Assembly: GCA_963794655.1 (NCBI GenBank)
Contig: CAWCEV010000003.1
Coordinates: forward strand, 1-64,000
Length of the DNA stretch: 64,000 nucleotides
Source of the DNA: Roseiarcus sp963794655
GTDB taxonomy: Bacteria > Pseudomonadota > Alphaproteobacteria > Rhizobiales > Beijerinckiaceae
Reading direction: 5' to 3'
The notes beneath the pieces were generated by a model, which was not told where the DNA came from, did no database searches, and saw only the letters and a list, made by a program, of their open reading frames with translations. Below, piece after piece: positions 27,546 to 35,711 of this stretch. The position numbers and the translations under genes were made by a program. Position 1 is the stretch's first letter; each line of letters opens with the position of its first letter.

Positions 27546-29147
27546 ATGTCAACGACGACGGCGACGGGACGCGAGCGCTATTGGGTTCCAGGCGACTGGA
27601 ACGCCTTCTTTGGCTTCGGCACCAATATACTGGTCAACGTTCTGGTTCTGACCGGCCTCCTGCGTTTTGTCCTCAAGATGCCGGACTCGCTCGTGTTCGG
27701 GAGAATTCTCCCGGCTCTTGGGCTCATGCTCTTCCTCAGCACGGTCTATTACGCCTGGCTCGCCTACCGGCTAGCGCAGAAGACCGGCCGGACCGACGTC
27801 TGCGCGCTGCCGTCCGGCACCAGCGTGCCGCATATGTTCGTCGTCACCTTTGTCGTCATGCTGCCGATCCTGCTCAGGACCAACGATCCGATCCAGGCCT
27901 GGGAAGCGGGCCTTACCTGGGTGTTCGTGCAGAGCTTCGTGCTGATGGCGGGCGGCTTCATCGCGCCGGTGATCCGCCGGATCACGCCGCGCGCGGCGCT
28001 GCTCGGTTCGCTCGCAGGCATTTCGATCACCTTCATCTCGATGCGGCCGGGCCTCCTGGTGTTCGAGACGCCGCTCATTGGCCTCGTTTGCTTCGCCATC
28101 ATCCTCGCGAACTGGTTCGGGGGCGTGCGCTATTTCCGGGAGGTCCCGGGCGGCCTTATCGCCATCGCGGCCGGCACGCTCATCGCGTGGGGATCGAACC
28201 TTTTCGGCCTTGGCTATGGCGGCTTGAGCGTCAGCAGCGTTGGCGACGCCTTTTCGCACTTCGGCTTCTCGTTTCCCGTACCCGCGGTGGGCCACGTCTT
28301 TTCGGGCTTCAAGTTCATCGGAATCATCCTGGTCACTGCGATTCCTTTCGGCATCTACGATCTCGTCGAGGCGATGGACAATGTCGAGAGCGCATCGGCA
28401 GCGGGCGATTCGTTTCCGACGACCCAGGTGCTGACGGCCGACGGCGTCATCAGCCTGATCGGCTGCCTGCTCGGCAATCCGTTCATCAACGCCGTTTACA
28501 TCGGCCATCCCGGCTGGAAGGCGATGGGCGGGCGGATCGGTTATTCCGCGGCGACCGGCGTGATGGTGCTGGTGTTGACGTGGCTCGGAATCGTGGCCCT
28601 GGTCTCGAGCCTGATACCGGTCGTCGCGATCCTGCCGATCCTGCTCTACATCGGCATGCTGATCGGCTCACAGGCCTTCCAGGAATCGCCTCGGAGCCAT
28701 GCGCCGGCGATCATTCTCGCGATGATCCCGCAGATCGCCGCCTGGGGCAAAACCATGATCGACGGCGCGCTTGGCGCCGCCGGCACCAATGCGGCTGCGG
28801 TCGGCTTCGACAAGCTTGGGAACACGGGCGTCCTGTACAAGGGCCTGGAGACGCTCGGCGGCGGCGCCACGCTCGCTGGGATCATCTTAGGCGCCGTCAC
28901 CGTGTTCATCATCGAGCGCCAGCTCGAGAAGGCGGCGGCCTTTGCGCTCGCGGGCTCGATCCTCACCTTCTTCGGCCTGATCCATGCCGAGGATCTCGGG
29001 ATCGGCCAATCTCCGGTCGTGGCGGTGAGCTATCTCGGGATCGCCGTGATGCTCTACGGCTTCGCCAAATTCGCCCACGTGACCCCGGCCGAGCCGTTTG
29101 AGATGGAGCATGACCACCTGAGCGTCCAGTCGGCCGCGGCAGAATAG
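27546..29147 (+). CDS. NCS2/AzgA-like permease family protein
   Basis: A 533-aa polytopic membrane protein (about 12-14 helices), for example GFGTNILVNVLVLTGLLRFV, ALGLMLFLSTVYYAWLAYRL, LPSGTSVPHMFVVTFVVMLP and IIGRQLEKAA-type cytosolic loops. The general layout is that of xanthine/uracil or AzgA-type nucleobase permeases, with NPFINAVYIGHPGWKAMGGR in a position matching the NCS2 signature region. AGGAGCGGGGCG precedes the ATG. Cotranscription with the amidase gene suggests import of its substrate or precursor. The exact solute is not known. Confidence 0.82.
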   Translation: MSTTTATGRERYWVPGDWNAFFGFGTNILVNVLVLTGLLRFVLKMPDSLVFGRILPALGLMLFLSTVYYAWLAYRLAQKTGRTDVCALPSGTSVPHMFVVTFVVMLPILLRTNDPIQAWEAGLTWVFVQSFVLMAGGFIAPVIRRITPRAALLGSLAGISITFISMRPGLLVFETPLIGLVCFAIILANWFGGVRYFREVPGGLIAIAAGTLIAWGSNLFGLGYGGLSVSSVGDAFSHFGFSFPVPAVGHVFSGFKFIGIILVTAIPFGIYDLVEAMDNVESASAAGDSFPTTQVLTADGVISLIGCLLGNPFINAVYIGHPGWKAMGGRIGYSAATGVMVLVLTWLGIVALVSSLIPVVAILPILLYIGMLIGSQAFQESPRSHAPAIILAMIPQIAAWGKTMIDGALGAAGTNAAAVGFDKLGNTGVLYKGLETLGGGATLAGIILGAVTVFIIERQLEKAAAFALAGSILTFFGLIHAEDLGIGQSPVVAVSYLGIAVMLYGFAKFAHVTPAEPFEMEHDHLSVQSAAAE

Positions 29148-29171
29148 CGCGTATCGCCCGGTGTTCGCGCC

Positions 29172-30338
29172 TCAGGCGCCCTTCGCCGGCGGAATGGCGT
29201 CAAAAAAGATGCTCCGGTCGAGCTTGGCGATTCCGTCCCAGCCGCCAAGGGCGAGCGCGCGGTCGATTTCGCGCCGGAACAGGTCAAGGACCCAGAAAAC
29301 CCCATCCTCTCCGGCGCAGGCGACGCCCCACAGGTGCGGCCGGCCGATCAGCACCGCCCGCGCGCCGAGCGCCAGCGCCTTGACGACGTCGACGCCGCGG
29401 CGGAAGCCGCCGTCGATCATGACCGGCGCGCGGCCGCCAACGGCCTCGACCACGCCTGGCAGCGCGCAGATCGTGGCGACCATGCTGTCAAGCTGACGTC
29501 CGCCGTGATTGGAGACGATCACGCCGTCCGCGCCGCGGTTGATCGCCCGACGGGCGTCGTCCGGATGCAGGAGGCCTTTGATGACGAGCGGGCCGCGCCA
29601 CTGCCTGCGCAGCACGTCGACATCCGCCCAGCCGACATCCGGGTCGAGTTGTTCGGCCATCAGCGGACCGAAGTCCATGATCGAGGTCCGCTTGCCGTAG
29701 TTGACGAAGGTCGGCCGCGGCGTTTGCGTCATGCGCATGAGCCAGCCCGGATGGCTCAGGAAGTCGAATATGCTGCGCGCGCCCCAGCGCAGGGGAAAGG
29801 ACATCCCGTTGCGGGCGTCGCGGTCGCGTCCCGCCGACACCTGATTGTCGACCGTCAGGATCAGCGCCTTGTAACCGGCCGCGGCCGCGCGGGCCGCGAA
29901 TTCGGCGGTGAGGCCACGATCTTTATAGAGAAACACCTGCATCCATTTCGGCCCCGGGGTGGCCGCACCGATATCCTCGAGGGTCGCGGTCGAGGCGTGG
30001 CTCGTGCAGTAGATAGTCCCGAACCGCCCGGCAGCGCGAGCCGCGGCGAGTTCGGCGTGCGGCCATAAAAGCCCCGCGAGCCCGGTCGGCCCGATGATGA
30101 CCGGCGAACGAAGCTTGGCGCCAAATAGTTCTATCGATTGGTCGCGCGTCGGCGCCCCCTCGAGCAGCTTCGGCGCGAATTCGATCGCGGCGAGGGCTGC
30201 CTCGTTTCGGCGCATGGTGATCTCATCGCCAGCGGCTCCGTCGACCATGTCGAAGAGCATGCGAGGCAGCCGCTTCGCAGCCAGCGCCCGCAGCGCCGGG
30301 ACGCTGTAGCCGAGGCGTTGCAAGGCGGCCGCGTTCAT
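29172..30338 (-). CDS. FMN-dependent alpha-hydroxy acid dehydrogenase/oxidase
   Basis: A 388-aa TIM-barrel flavoprotein of the lactate/mandelate/glycolate oxidase family. Seen: DMVDGAAGDEITMRRNEAAL (N-terminal), SPVIIGPTGLAGLLWPHAEL, the substrate Lys in PLVIKGLLHPDDA, catalytic His-Gly-Gly-Arg in VIVSNHGGRQLDSM, and FMN-phosphate loop ARAVLIGRPHLWGVACAGED. It oxidises an L-2-hydroxyacid to the 2-oxoacid. Start at 30338 gives normal family length; the frame is open further upstream without homology. It is convergent with the permease gene and followed upstream by the orphan baseplate gene on the same strand. Confidence 0.92.
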   Translation of the reverse strand: MNAAALQRLGYSVPALRALAAKRLPRMLFDMVDGAAGDEITMRRNEAALAAIEFAPKLLEGAPTRDQSIELFGAKLRSPVIIGPTGLAGLLWPHAELAAARAAGRFGTIYCTSHASTATLEDIGAATPGPKWMQVFLYKDRGLTAEFAARAAAAGYKALILTVDNQVSAGRDRDARNGMSFPLRWGARSIFDFLSHPGWLMRMTQTPRPTFVNYGKRTSIMDFGPLMAEQLDPDVGWADVDVLRRQWRGPLVIKGLLHPDDARRAINRGADGVIVSNHGGRQLDSMVATICALPGVVEAVGGRAPVMIDGGFRRGVDVVKALALGARAVLIGRPHLWGVACAGEDGVFWVLDLFRREIDRALALGGWDGIAKLDRSIFFDAIPPAKGA

Positions 30339-30379
30339 CGGAACCTGTACCCGTCGGCCATGATGGGGATTTCGCGATT

Positions 30380-30976
30380 CTAGGGGCCGGTCGTCAACGG
30401 CGCGCCATCGACCGAAACCATTGCGCCGGTAACCGAGAGCGCTCCCGAGTTGATCGAAACCGCAGGGCCGAGGAGGGTGATTGTCGCGCCTCGGCCGTTG
30501 CTGATGATGACGCCCGCATCGTTGACCACTATCATCGCGCCTCCTGCGGCCTTGAGAATGATCCCGCCACCAGTTGGCGATGGCGAGGCGTCGCTCAACG
30601 CGAGCGTGTTCTGGCCGGTGGTCTGCAGGACAATATTCTGGCCAGGAGGAATCGGGGGCGGGCTTATCGCGATCGCCGGAACATCCGCAACCAGTCCCCA
30701 GAAGCCGCCAGTCCATATCGGATAGTCTCGATCGCCCTGCTCGAACTCGATCCAGACCTGCGAACCGATTGGCGGGACGATGAAGCAGCCGGCCTGAAGG
30801 CCGGCCGCCGACGCGCAGGGGAGCGCCCAGCTCGATGGAATCTCGCCCAGAACGTCGGGAACCTGCGCCTGGATGCGTCCGATCTGGGCCGGGTCGACAT
30901 TGTCAATCACCACGCCTCGGAACTTGCCGTAGAACCGGGATTGGGCTCCAGCGGGACCGGACGGCGGTGGGCTCAT
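30380..30976 (-). CDS. Phage baseplate assembly protein V / VgrG gp5-OB-like protein
   Basis: A 198-aa protein with a gp5/VgrG-type OB domain: SRFYGKFRGVVIDNVDPAQI, GRIQAQVPDVLGEIPSSWAL and PPIGSQVWIEFEQGDRDYPI followed by WTGGFWG. This is the baseplate-hub signature of contractile tails, type VI and extracellular injection systems. The C-terminal half has a beta-helix-like repetitive pattern (GGIILKAAGGAMIVVNDAG, GATITLLGPAVSINSGALSV), as in a tail spike. GAGGAGA stands right before ATG 30976. No tail tube, sheath or other phage gene is nearby, so it is an orphan. Confidence 0.82.
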   Translation of the reverse strand: MSPPPSGPAGAQSRFYGKFRGVVIDNVDPAQIGRIQAQVPDVLGEIPSSWALPCASAAGLQAGCFIVPPIGSQVWIEFEQGDRDYPIWTGGFWGLVADVPAIAISPPPIPPGQNIVLQTTGQNTLALSDASPSPTGGGIILKAAGGAMIVVNDAGVIISNGRGATITLLGPAVSINSGALSVTGAMVSVDGAPLTTGP

Positions 30977-31007
30977 GACCTCTCCTCGAAAAACGCAGCC
31001 TCGTTCA

Positions 31008-31865
31008 TCACATTTCGAGACGATATGCGTTGATCGCATTATCGCGAAATAGCTTGCGTTTGTCGGCAGGCGAAAAGCCAGTAGTCGCCCAGTCGAGCGC
31101 CTCCAGCCACTGCCGGTAGCTGCCGGCGAGCTCGGACACCGGCCAGTCGCCGCCATAGAGAATGCGGTCGGGGCCGAAGCACTCGATCACGTGCTCGATG
31201 TAGGGCCTCAGCTGATCGCGGGACCAGGCCTCATGGTCAGCCTCAGTCGTGACGCCAGAAAGTTTGCAGACGACATTGGGCAGCGTAGCCATTTCCTTGA
31301 GCTGCGCGCGCCAAGGCTCAATCATCCCGGCCTTGATCCCCGGTTTGCCGATGTGATCGAGAACGAAGGAAACCTCGGGGCACTGGCGCATCATCTTCAG
31401 TGTGTTCGGCATCTGAGAATGGAAGATGCAGATGTCGAAGGAAAGGTCGTATTTGGGCAATAGCCGCATTGCCTCGAGAAAAGCTGGCCTCAACACGAAT
31501 TCAGGGTCGGGTTGGTTCTGGATCAGACGCCGGACACCCCGAACCGTTTTGAGCTTCGCGATCCGCGCCATCTCGAGTTCGATTTTACCGCCCTGCTCGA
31601 GCGGCAGGCAGACGACGGCGCCCTTGATGCGAGGATCGAGCTTGGCGAGACCGTCGACCCACTCAGCCTCTTTGAGATATTGCGGCATGTCGACATCGAC
31701 TTCGACGAACACCAAGCCTTCGATTTCATACGGCTTGGCTGCATTGGCCAGATCGTTTGACGTCCAATCGCGCTTGAGCTTGGGGGCGCCGTCAGCCCAA
31801 GCGTAGCCGAACCGCTTCTGATCGAGGAGATGGATGTGGGAATCGATGACGGGAAAATCGATCAT
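31008..31865 (-). CDS. Amidohydrolase 2-family metal-dependent hydrolase
   Basis: A 285-aa TIM-barrel hydrolase. Metal motif VIDSHIHLLD at the N-terminus, DICIFHSQMP in the middle, VLDHIGKPGI, and catalytic Asp in RILYGGDWPVSEL. These match the PF04909 group that includes 2-pyrone-4,6-dicarboxylate and L-fuconolactone lactonases. The RraA-like gene lies 47 bp upstream on the same strand, which points to a ring-cleavage product or sugar-acid lactone as substrate; this is inference. Confidence 0.88.
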   Translation of the reverse strand: MIDFPVIDSHIHLLDQKRFGYAWADGAPKLKRDWTSNDLANAAKPYEIEGLVFVEVDVDMPQYLKEAEWVDGLAKLDPRIKGAVVCLPLEQGGKIELEMARIAKLKTVRGVRRLIQNQPDPEFVLRPAFLEAMRLLPKYDLSFDICIFHSQMPNTLKMMRQCPEVSFVLDHIGKPGIKAGMIEPWRAQLKEMATLPNVVCKLSGVTTEADHEAWSRDQLRPYIEHVIECFGPDRILYGGDWPVSELAGSYRQWLEALDWATTGFSPADKRKLFRDNAINAYRLEM

Positions 31866-31912
31866 GGAGGGTTTGCCTCAACTACGGGCGAACGCCCTCG
31901 AGCCCGCTTGCA

Positions 31913-32587
31913 TCAAATCCTGCCGATCCGCCGCAAGGCTGGAACGTCGACAGGCAGGTCTTTCAAGCCCCCGCGCACGCGCTCGAGCGTCGCAGATTCA
32001 GCGGCCTTGACCTGTTCGAGGCCCTCGAGCGTGCTGGTAATCCGCGCGCGCGGCACGACCACAACGCCGTCGCGATCGCCAACTACAACGTCGCCCGAGG
32101 CGATCGAAACGCCTCCGCAGACAATCGGCAGGCCGACGGAACCCGGACCGCGTCTTTGCGGCGAATTCGGAGTGACGCCCATCGCATAGACCGGCAGGCC
32201 GATCGTTTCGAGGTCGGCGAGGTCGCGCACAAGACCGTCGGTGACGAAACCGGCAGCCCCTCGGTTGCGTGCGACCCCGATCAGTAGATCTCCGGTCACC
32301 GCCGCCCCGACGTGGCCTCCCGTCGCGACCACGAGGACGTCCCCAGCATGACACTCGGCGAGGGCCGCCATGAAAGCCAGGTTGTCCAGAGGGCCGCAGT
32401 CGCAGGTGAGCGCGAAGCCGACGAGAGGCGCGCCAACGAGCGGCCGAATCCGCCAGTCAAGAGCGCCCGCTCCACCCATGGCGTCGACTATGAAGCTCGT
32501 AGGGACGCCGCGAAATCGTTCAAGAATCTCAGCTGGTGGGCGTTCGGCGGGGGCGGCGAAGACAAGGGGGGGCGGCTCCTCAATCAT
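31913..32587 (-). CDS. RraA-family protein, HMG/CHA aldolase-like
   Basis: A 224-aa protein of the RraA / 4-hydroxy-4-methyl-2-oxoglutarate aldolase family. Seen: GVPTSFIVDAMGGAGALDWR, ALAECHAGDVLVVATGGHV, the catalytic loop GAAGFVTDGLVRDLADLETI and VVVGDRDGVVVVPRA. The R...D pair in DGLVRD is the metal/oxaloacetate site of the aldolases. Start 32587 gives standard length; longer starts have no homology. Together with the amidohydrolase it probably forms a short catabolic unit. Confidence 0.88.
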   Translation of the reverse strand: MIEEPPPLVFAAPAERPPAEILERFRGVPTSFIVDAMGGAGALDWRIRPLVGAPLVGFALTCDCGPLDNLAFMAALAECHAGDVLVVATGGHVGAAVTGDLLIGVARNRGAAGFVTDGLVRDLADLETIGLPVYAMGVTPNSPQRRGPGSVGLPIVCGGVSIASGDVVVGDRDGVVVVPRARITSTLEGLEQVKAAESATLERVRGGLKDLPVDVPALRRIGRI

Positions 32588-32747
32588 GATGGTTCCCGCA
32601 ATCCTTCGCCTAGTCTGACCGCCGCCTCCGAGCGTTGACCACAGAATGCACGTTCGACGCGGCTCGGCAACCCGTCCGAGAGCGGGAGCTGTCAATCCGC
32701 GCCAATCGCCACAGCTGACCCGGCATGCGGCGGTTACCAACGACTGA

Positions 32748-33278
32748 TCAGCTACCCTGACCGGAACCGAACGACGCCGTTCCATTGGCGAAGATCATTT
32801 CGGCCCATTCGATGTAGGCCTGATCGTCGATGGCGCAGTCGGCTGGAGCGTAAAATCGAACGAAATAATCGAGTCTGTAGGGCGCAAATGGATTTCGCGC
32901 GAGGACCCGGGCGAGATGCGAGAAAGTCTGACGCACTTGGCCGCGATAGACATTTGTCGAACGATAGCCTTGATGATCGAGGTAAGCGCGATCGGCGAGC
33001 TCGACGTCGGCGACCGATCTTAGTTTCATCGGCGCGGCATAGACCGGCTCGTTACATTGCGCCGTTTTTAGCCGGATGCTTGGCACATCTTCCGCGGCGA
33101 TTCCGTCGAATGTTGCGTGTCCAAATGGCTGCCCGGGCGAGAGGCTCAAGGCCTCAACGCCCGGAAAAGAGGCGGCGCCGGACCGGACGGTGGCGATGCG
33201 CGAGATCAGGCCCAGCGAGACGGCCAACGCCACGAGGACGAAGGCGATCACACGCAGCCCAGTGAGAGAGGAGATCAA
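32748..33278 (-). CDS. Exosortase-associated exported protein (unrecognised family)
   Basis: A 176-aa protein with one N-terminal membrane helix (GLRVIAFVLVALAVSLGLIS) and a ~150-residue periplasmic part containing two Cys (TAQCNEPVY, PADCAIDDQ) that could pair. It starts inside the stop of the exosortase gene (ATGA at 33275-33278), so it is translationally coupled to it. The position is that of EpsI-type accessory proteins of exosortase loci, but I do not see EpsI sequence features. A role in assembling or modifying the sorted protein is inference. Confidence 0.65.
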   Translation of the reverse strand: MISSLTGLRVIAFVLVALAVSLGLISRIATVRSGAASFPGVEALSLSPGQPFGHATFDGIAAEDVPSIRLKTAQCNEPVYAAPMKLRSVADVELADRAYLDHQGYRSTNVYRGQVRQTFSHLARVLARNPFAPYRLDYFVRFYAPADCAIDDQAYIEWAEMIFANGTASFGSGQGS

Positions 33279-34120
33279 GGCCTTGCCACAATTCGCAGGC
33301 CGCCAAGACAGATAACCAGCATTGCGCCGAGCATCGCGGTCGAAATTATCGGAACGCCCGCGCCATTATGCCAGAATTCGTACATCGGATAGGACTGCGC
33401 CATCAGGGCGAGCCGCGCGGTGTTGAGGGCAACGGTCCCAGCCGCCATGGCGGCACAAATCCAAAGATGCGCGGTTCTCAGGGTCAGCGTTTCGAGCTTG
33501 ACCAGCGAAATCCAGATCAATGAGGCAAGCGATATATTGTGGAATGCGGAGCAGCCTTCTTCGATCGCGAGCTTGAAATCGCCGCCGGGTGAGATTGTCA
33601 GACCGTCACGCGAGAACCCGCCAATCGGAGCGAGAGCGGCCTGGACGGCGATCGTTTCGGCTCTAAGAACCAAAGGAGACAGCAAATGGAAAATGAGCGG
33701 CCCGAGCCACTCGTAAAAGGAAAGCGCGAGCAGAACTTGACCGAAGGAACGGGCCCGCGGATCCGACCCGAAGACCAGCTTAACCCCTACTAAAGTTAGC
33801 GGAACGCTCGCCGCGGACCGCAATGGCAGCACGAAGGCCAAGCTGGCGATGGCGACCATCGCGAGATCGCTTCGCGTCAGCAGCGATTCCCGGTGGAAGC
33901 GAAACGCCAGCGTCCCAAGGACCGCGAGGGCGAACAATTCAGCGGCTCCGATCCCCGAACGCTCCCTGAAGAGATCCGTCGACAGCTGCGAGAGCGAGCC
34001 ATCGACGGGGTCACGCCAGCAGATTGCGACCACGAGTCCCGCGATGAAAGCGAGCAGGAGGTCACGATCGCGCAACGCCGCTGGCGCGTCGTCAAGCTCG
34101 GCCCGCGCATCCAGAGTCAT
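33275..34120 (-). CDS. Exosortase/archaeosortase family transpeptidase
   Basis: A 281-aa polytopic membrane protein with the three catalytic positions of exosortases: Cys in AIEEGCSAFHNISL, Arg in VALNTARLALMAQS, and His in PMYEFWHNGAGVPIIST. Eight or so hydrophobic segments are evident (LLLAFIAGLVVAICW, LAMVAIASLAFVLPLR, ALWICAAMAAGTVALN-like). Exosortases recognise C-terminal tripartite signals and probably cut and attach the protein to a surface carrier. The adjacent 52-aa gene encodes an obvious target. I do not assign a numbered Xrt subtype. Confidence 0.88.
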   Translation of the reverse strand: MTLDARAELDDAPAALRDRDLLLAFIAGLVVAICWRDPVDGSLSQLSTDLFRERSGIGAAELFALAVLGTLAFRFHRESLLTRSDLAMVAIASLAFVLPLRSAASVPLTLVGVKLVFGSDPRARSFGQVLLALSFYEWLGPLIFHLLSPLVLRAETIAVQAALAPIGGFSRDGLTISPGGDFKLAIEEGCSAFHNISLASLIWISLVKLETLTLRTAHLWICAAMAAGTVALNTARLALMAQSYPMYEFWHNGAGVPIISTAMLGAMLVICLGGLRIVARP

Positions 34121-34147
34121 GGGTCTAAGCGGGTCTTCCGAGCTTGA

Positions 34148-34306
34148 TCAGCGGCGACGGAGGCGATGCGCCAGAAAAGCGGCCCCAGCGACCATGGCGA
34201 TGCTCGCCAAGCCGAGATCGGCCTCAGGCGAGGGGCCATTAGTCGCAACCGCGTAAGCCTGGCTGACGCAAAGGTAGAACGCAACTGATGTCAACAGATA
34301 TCGCAT
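34148..34306 (-). CDS. 52-aa exosortase target with PEP-CTERM-like sorting signal
   Basis: A tiny protein: signal peptide (MRYLLTSVAFYLCVSQAYA), a mature linker of only about seven residues (VATNGPS), then the sorting signal PEADLG, a hydrophobic helix (LASIAMVAGAAFLA) and a basic tail HRLRRR. This is the tripartite PEP-CTERM layout with a variant motif. GGGGAG sits upstream of ATG 34306. It lies 27 bp before the exosortase gene on the same strand. After removal of both ends almost nothing would remain, so it may be a small anchor, a carrier peptide or an enzyme partner. Confidence 0.75.
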   Translation of the reverse strand: MRYLLTSVAFYLCVSQAYAVATNGPSPEADLGLASIAMVAGAAFLAHRLRRR

Positions 34307-34780
34307 GGAGAACTCCCCGTTCTTGTCCTCGATACCCCGGCGCGTCGCGCTAGGGTCGAGAGCCGCAAGTTCAGAGTGTACATAAAGACGCGGCCGGCAC
34401 AAGTCACATCTTCGACAGGTGATTGACGCGAAAAAAAGGCAGGGCTGGTCCAAGTCACTATCGTGCCGAGCCATCCCGAGGGCACGCTAGCAGGCCGCAG
34501 AAACGGCTACCGGCCGCAGCAAGACGCTCCAAACGCGTCTCCCCGCCGGTTTGGTCGCGCGGCGCGATGCGCCGTGCTCAGGCCACGCGCACCAAAAGAG
34601 TACACAATCCACCCTCGGCGCAAGTAGCTCTTCGGAGCGGGTCGCCTTGCGATCGAAAGCAGGGACGGCCGCTGCTCCGCGTTTATTTGACAGTCGAATG
34701 AGGGTCGTCAACATTGGTTCTGAAGCTGGAATTAACCGCTCTGGCGAGCGTCAGAACCATCAGGAATTCGGAGACTCAAC
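34307..34780. other. Intergenic region between exosortase cassette and ABC operon
   Basis: 474 bp with divergent genes at both ends. I see no convincing coding frame or RNA gene. Promoters for the exosortase cassette (leftward) and for the amino acid transporter (rightward) should be here. AGGAATTCGGAG just before ATG 34781 serves as ribosome binding site for the binding protein. Confidence 0.4.
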
Positions 34781-35638
34781 ATGTCGCAATTTGAAAAGTT
34801 CTCCTTGACCCGGCGCGGCGCGCTTCAGGGCGGACTGGCCACGCTTACCACTTCAGGCGCGCTTCTTAGCCTGACGCGCGCCGCTTTCGCCGATGACACG
34901 CTGGCTGAGGTAAAGAAGCGCGGCGAGCTCACGACCGCCACGGAAATGCAATTCCCGCCGTTCGATATCTCCGACAATGGAACCTACAAGGGCCTTGACC
35001 GCGATCTCATCGACGCTGTCGGAAAAGTGATGGGGGTCAAGGTCTCCTATCTCGACCTGCCGTGGACCAGCGTGCTGCCCGGGCTCGAGGCGAAGAAGTT
35101 CGATCTTGTGATCGCGCCGGTCACGATCACCAAGGAGCGCATGAAGCGCTACGCTTTCTCGGTGCCGATCGCGGACGCGACTGCGGCGCTGATGAAGCGC
35201 GCCAACGATACAAGCATCATGAAGCCCGAGGATATCGCCGGCAAAACGGTCGGCGGCCAAAAGGGCACTTCGCAGGTCGAGCAACTTAAGGCGTTCTCAG
35301 CAAAACTGCCGAAGCCGGTCGAGGTCAAGGAGTACGTCGACAACAACCAGTCCTACGCCGATCTGGCCGCCGGGCGCATCGACGCCTCGGTCAATTCCTT
35401 TCCCAACCTCGCCTATGTCGCACAGCAGCGTCCCGATACATTCGCCGTCGTGACGCCGCCGTTCGGCCAGCCGACCTACTTCTCCTGGGTCGCGCGTCTT
35501 GACGACAAGGCGCTGATGGATGCGATCAACGCGGCAATCGTCAAGGTCGAGGCCGACGGGACGATGGCCAAGATCCAGAAGACGTGGTTGGGCCAGACGA
35601 TGGATCTGCCGAAGATCGTCCCCGAGCCGACGATCTGA
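34781..35638 (+). CDS. Polar amino acid ABC transporter substrate-binding protein
   Basis: A 285-aa SBP_bac_3 family protein. The N-terminus has a Tat-like twin-arginine signal (SLTRRGALQGGLATL, cleavage near AAFADD). Typical fold segments: LTTATEMQFPPFDISDNGTY, GLDRDLIDAVGKVMGVKVSY, GLEAKKFDLVIAPVTITKER and VNSFPNLAYVAQQRPDTFAV. It delivers a polar amino acid to the two permeases downstream. The nearby hut genes make histidine a reasonable ligand, but nothing in the sequence proves it. A strong hairpin follows the stop. Confidence 0.92.
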   Translation: MSQFEKFSLTRRGALQGGLATLTTSGALLSLTRAAFADDTLAEVKKRGELTTATEMQFPPFDISDNGTYKGLDRDLIDAVGKVMGVKVSYLDLPWTSVLPGLEAKKFDLVIAPVTITKERMKRYAFSVPIADATAALMKRANDTSIMKPEDIAGKTVGGQKGTSQVEQLKAFSAKLPKPVEVKEYVDNNQSYADLAAGRIDASVNSFPNLAYVAQQRPDTFAVVTPPFGQPTYFSWVARLDDKALMDAINAAIVKVEADGTMAKIQKTWLGQTMDLPKIVPEPTI

Positions 35639-35655
35639 CAGCCGATGATAGATAG

Positions 35656-35676
35656 GGCGGGGTCGATGACCCCGCC
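35656..35676 (+). other. Perfect 9-bp intercistronic hairpin
   Basis: GGCGGGGTC (35656-35664) pairs with GACCCCGCC (35668-35676) around a 3-base loop, 17 bp after the binding-protein stop and 35 bp before the permease. No T-run follows. Such hairpins between a binding-protein gene and its permeases usually protect the upstream mRNA or partly terminate transcription, giving more binding protein than permease. Confidence 0.6.
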
Positions 35677-35711
35677 GGTCTGGCTAACAAAACGGCCCTT
35701 TATGGCGGCCG

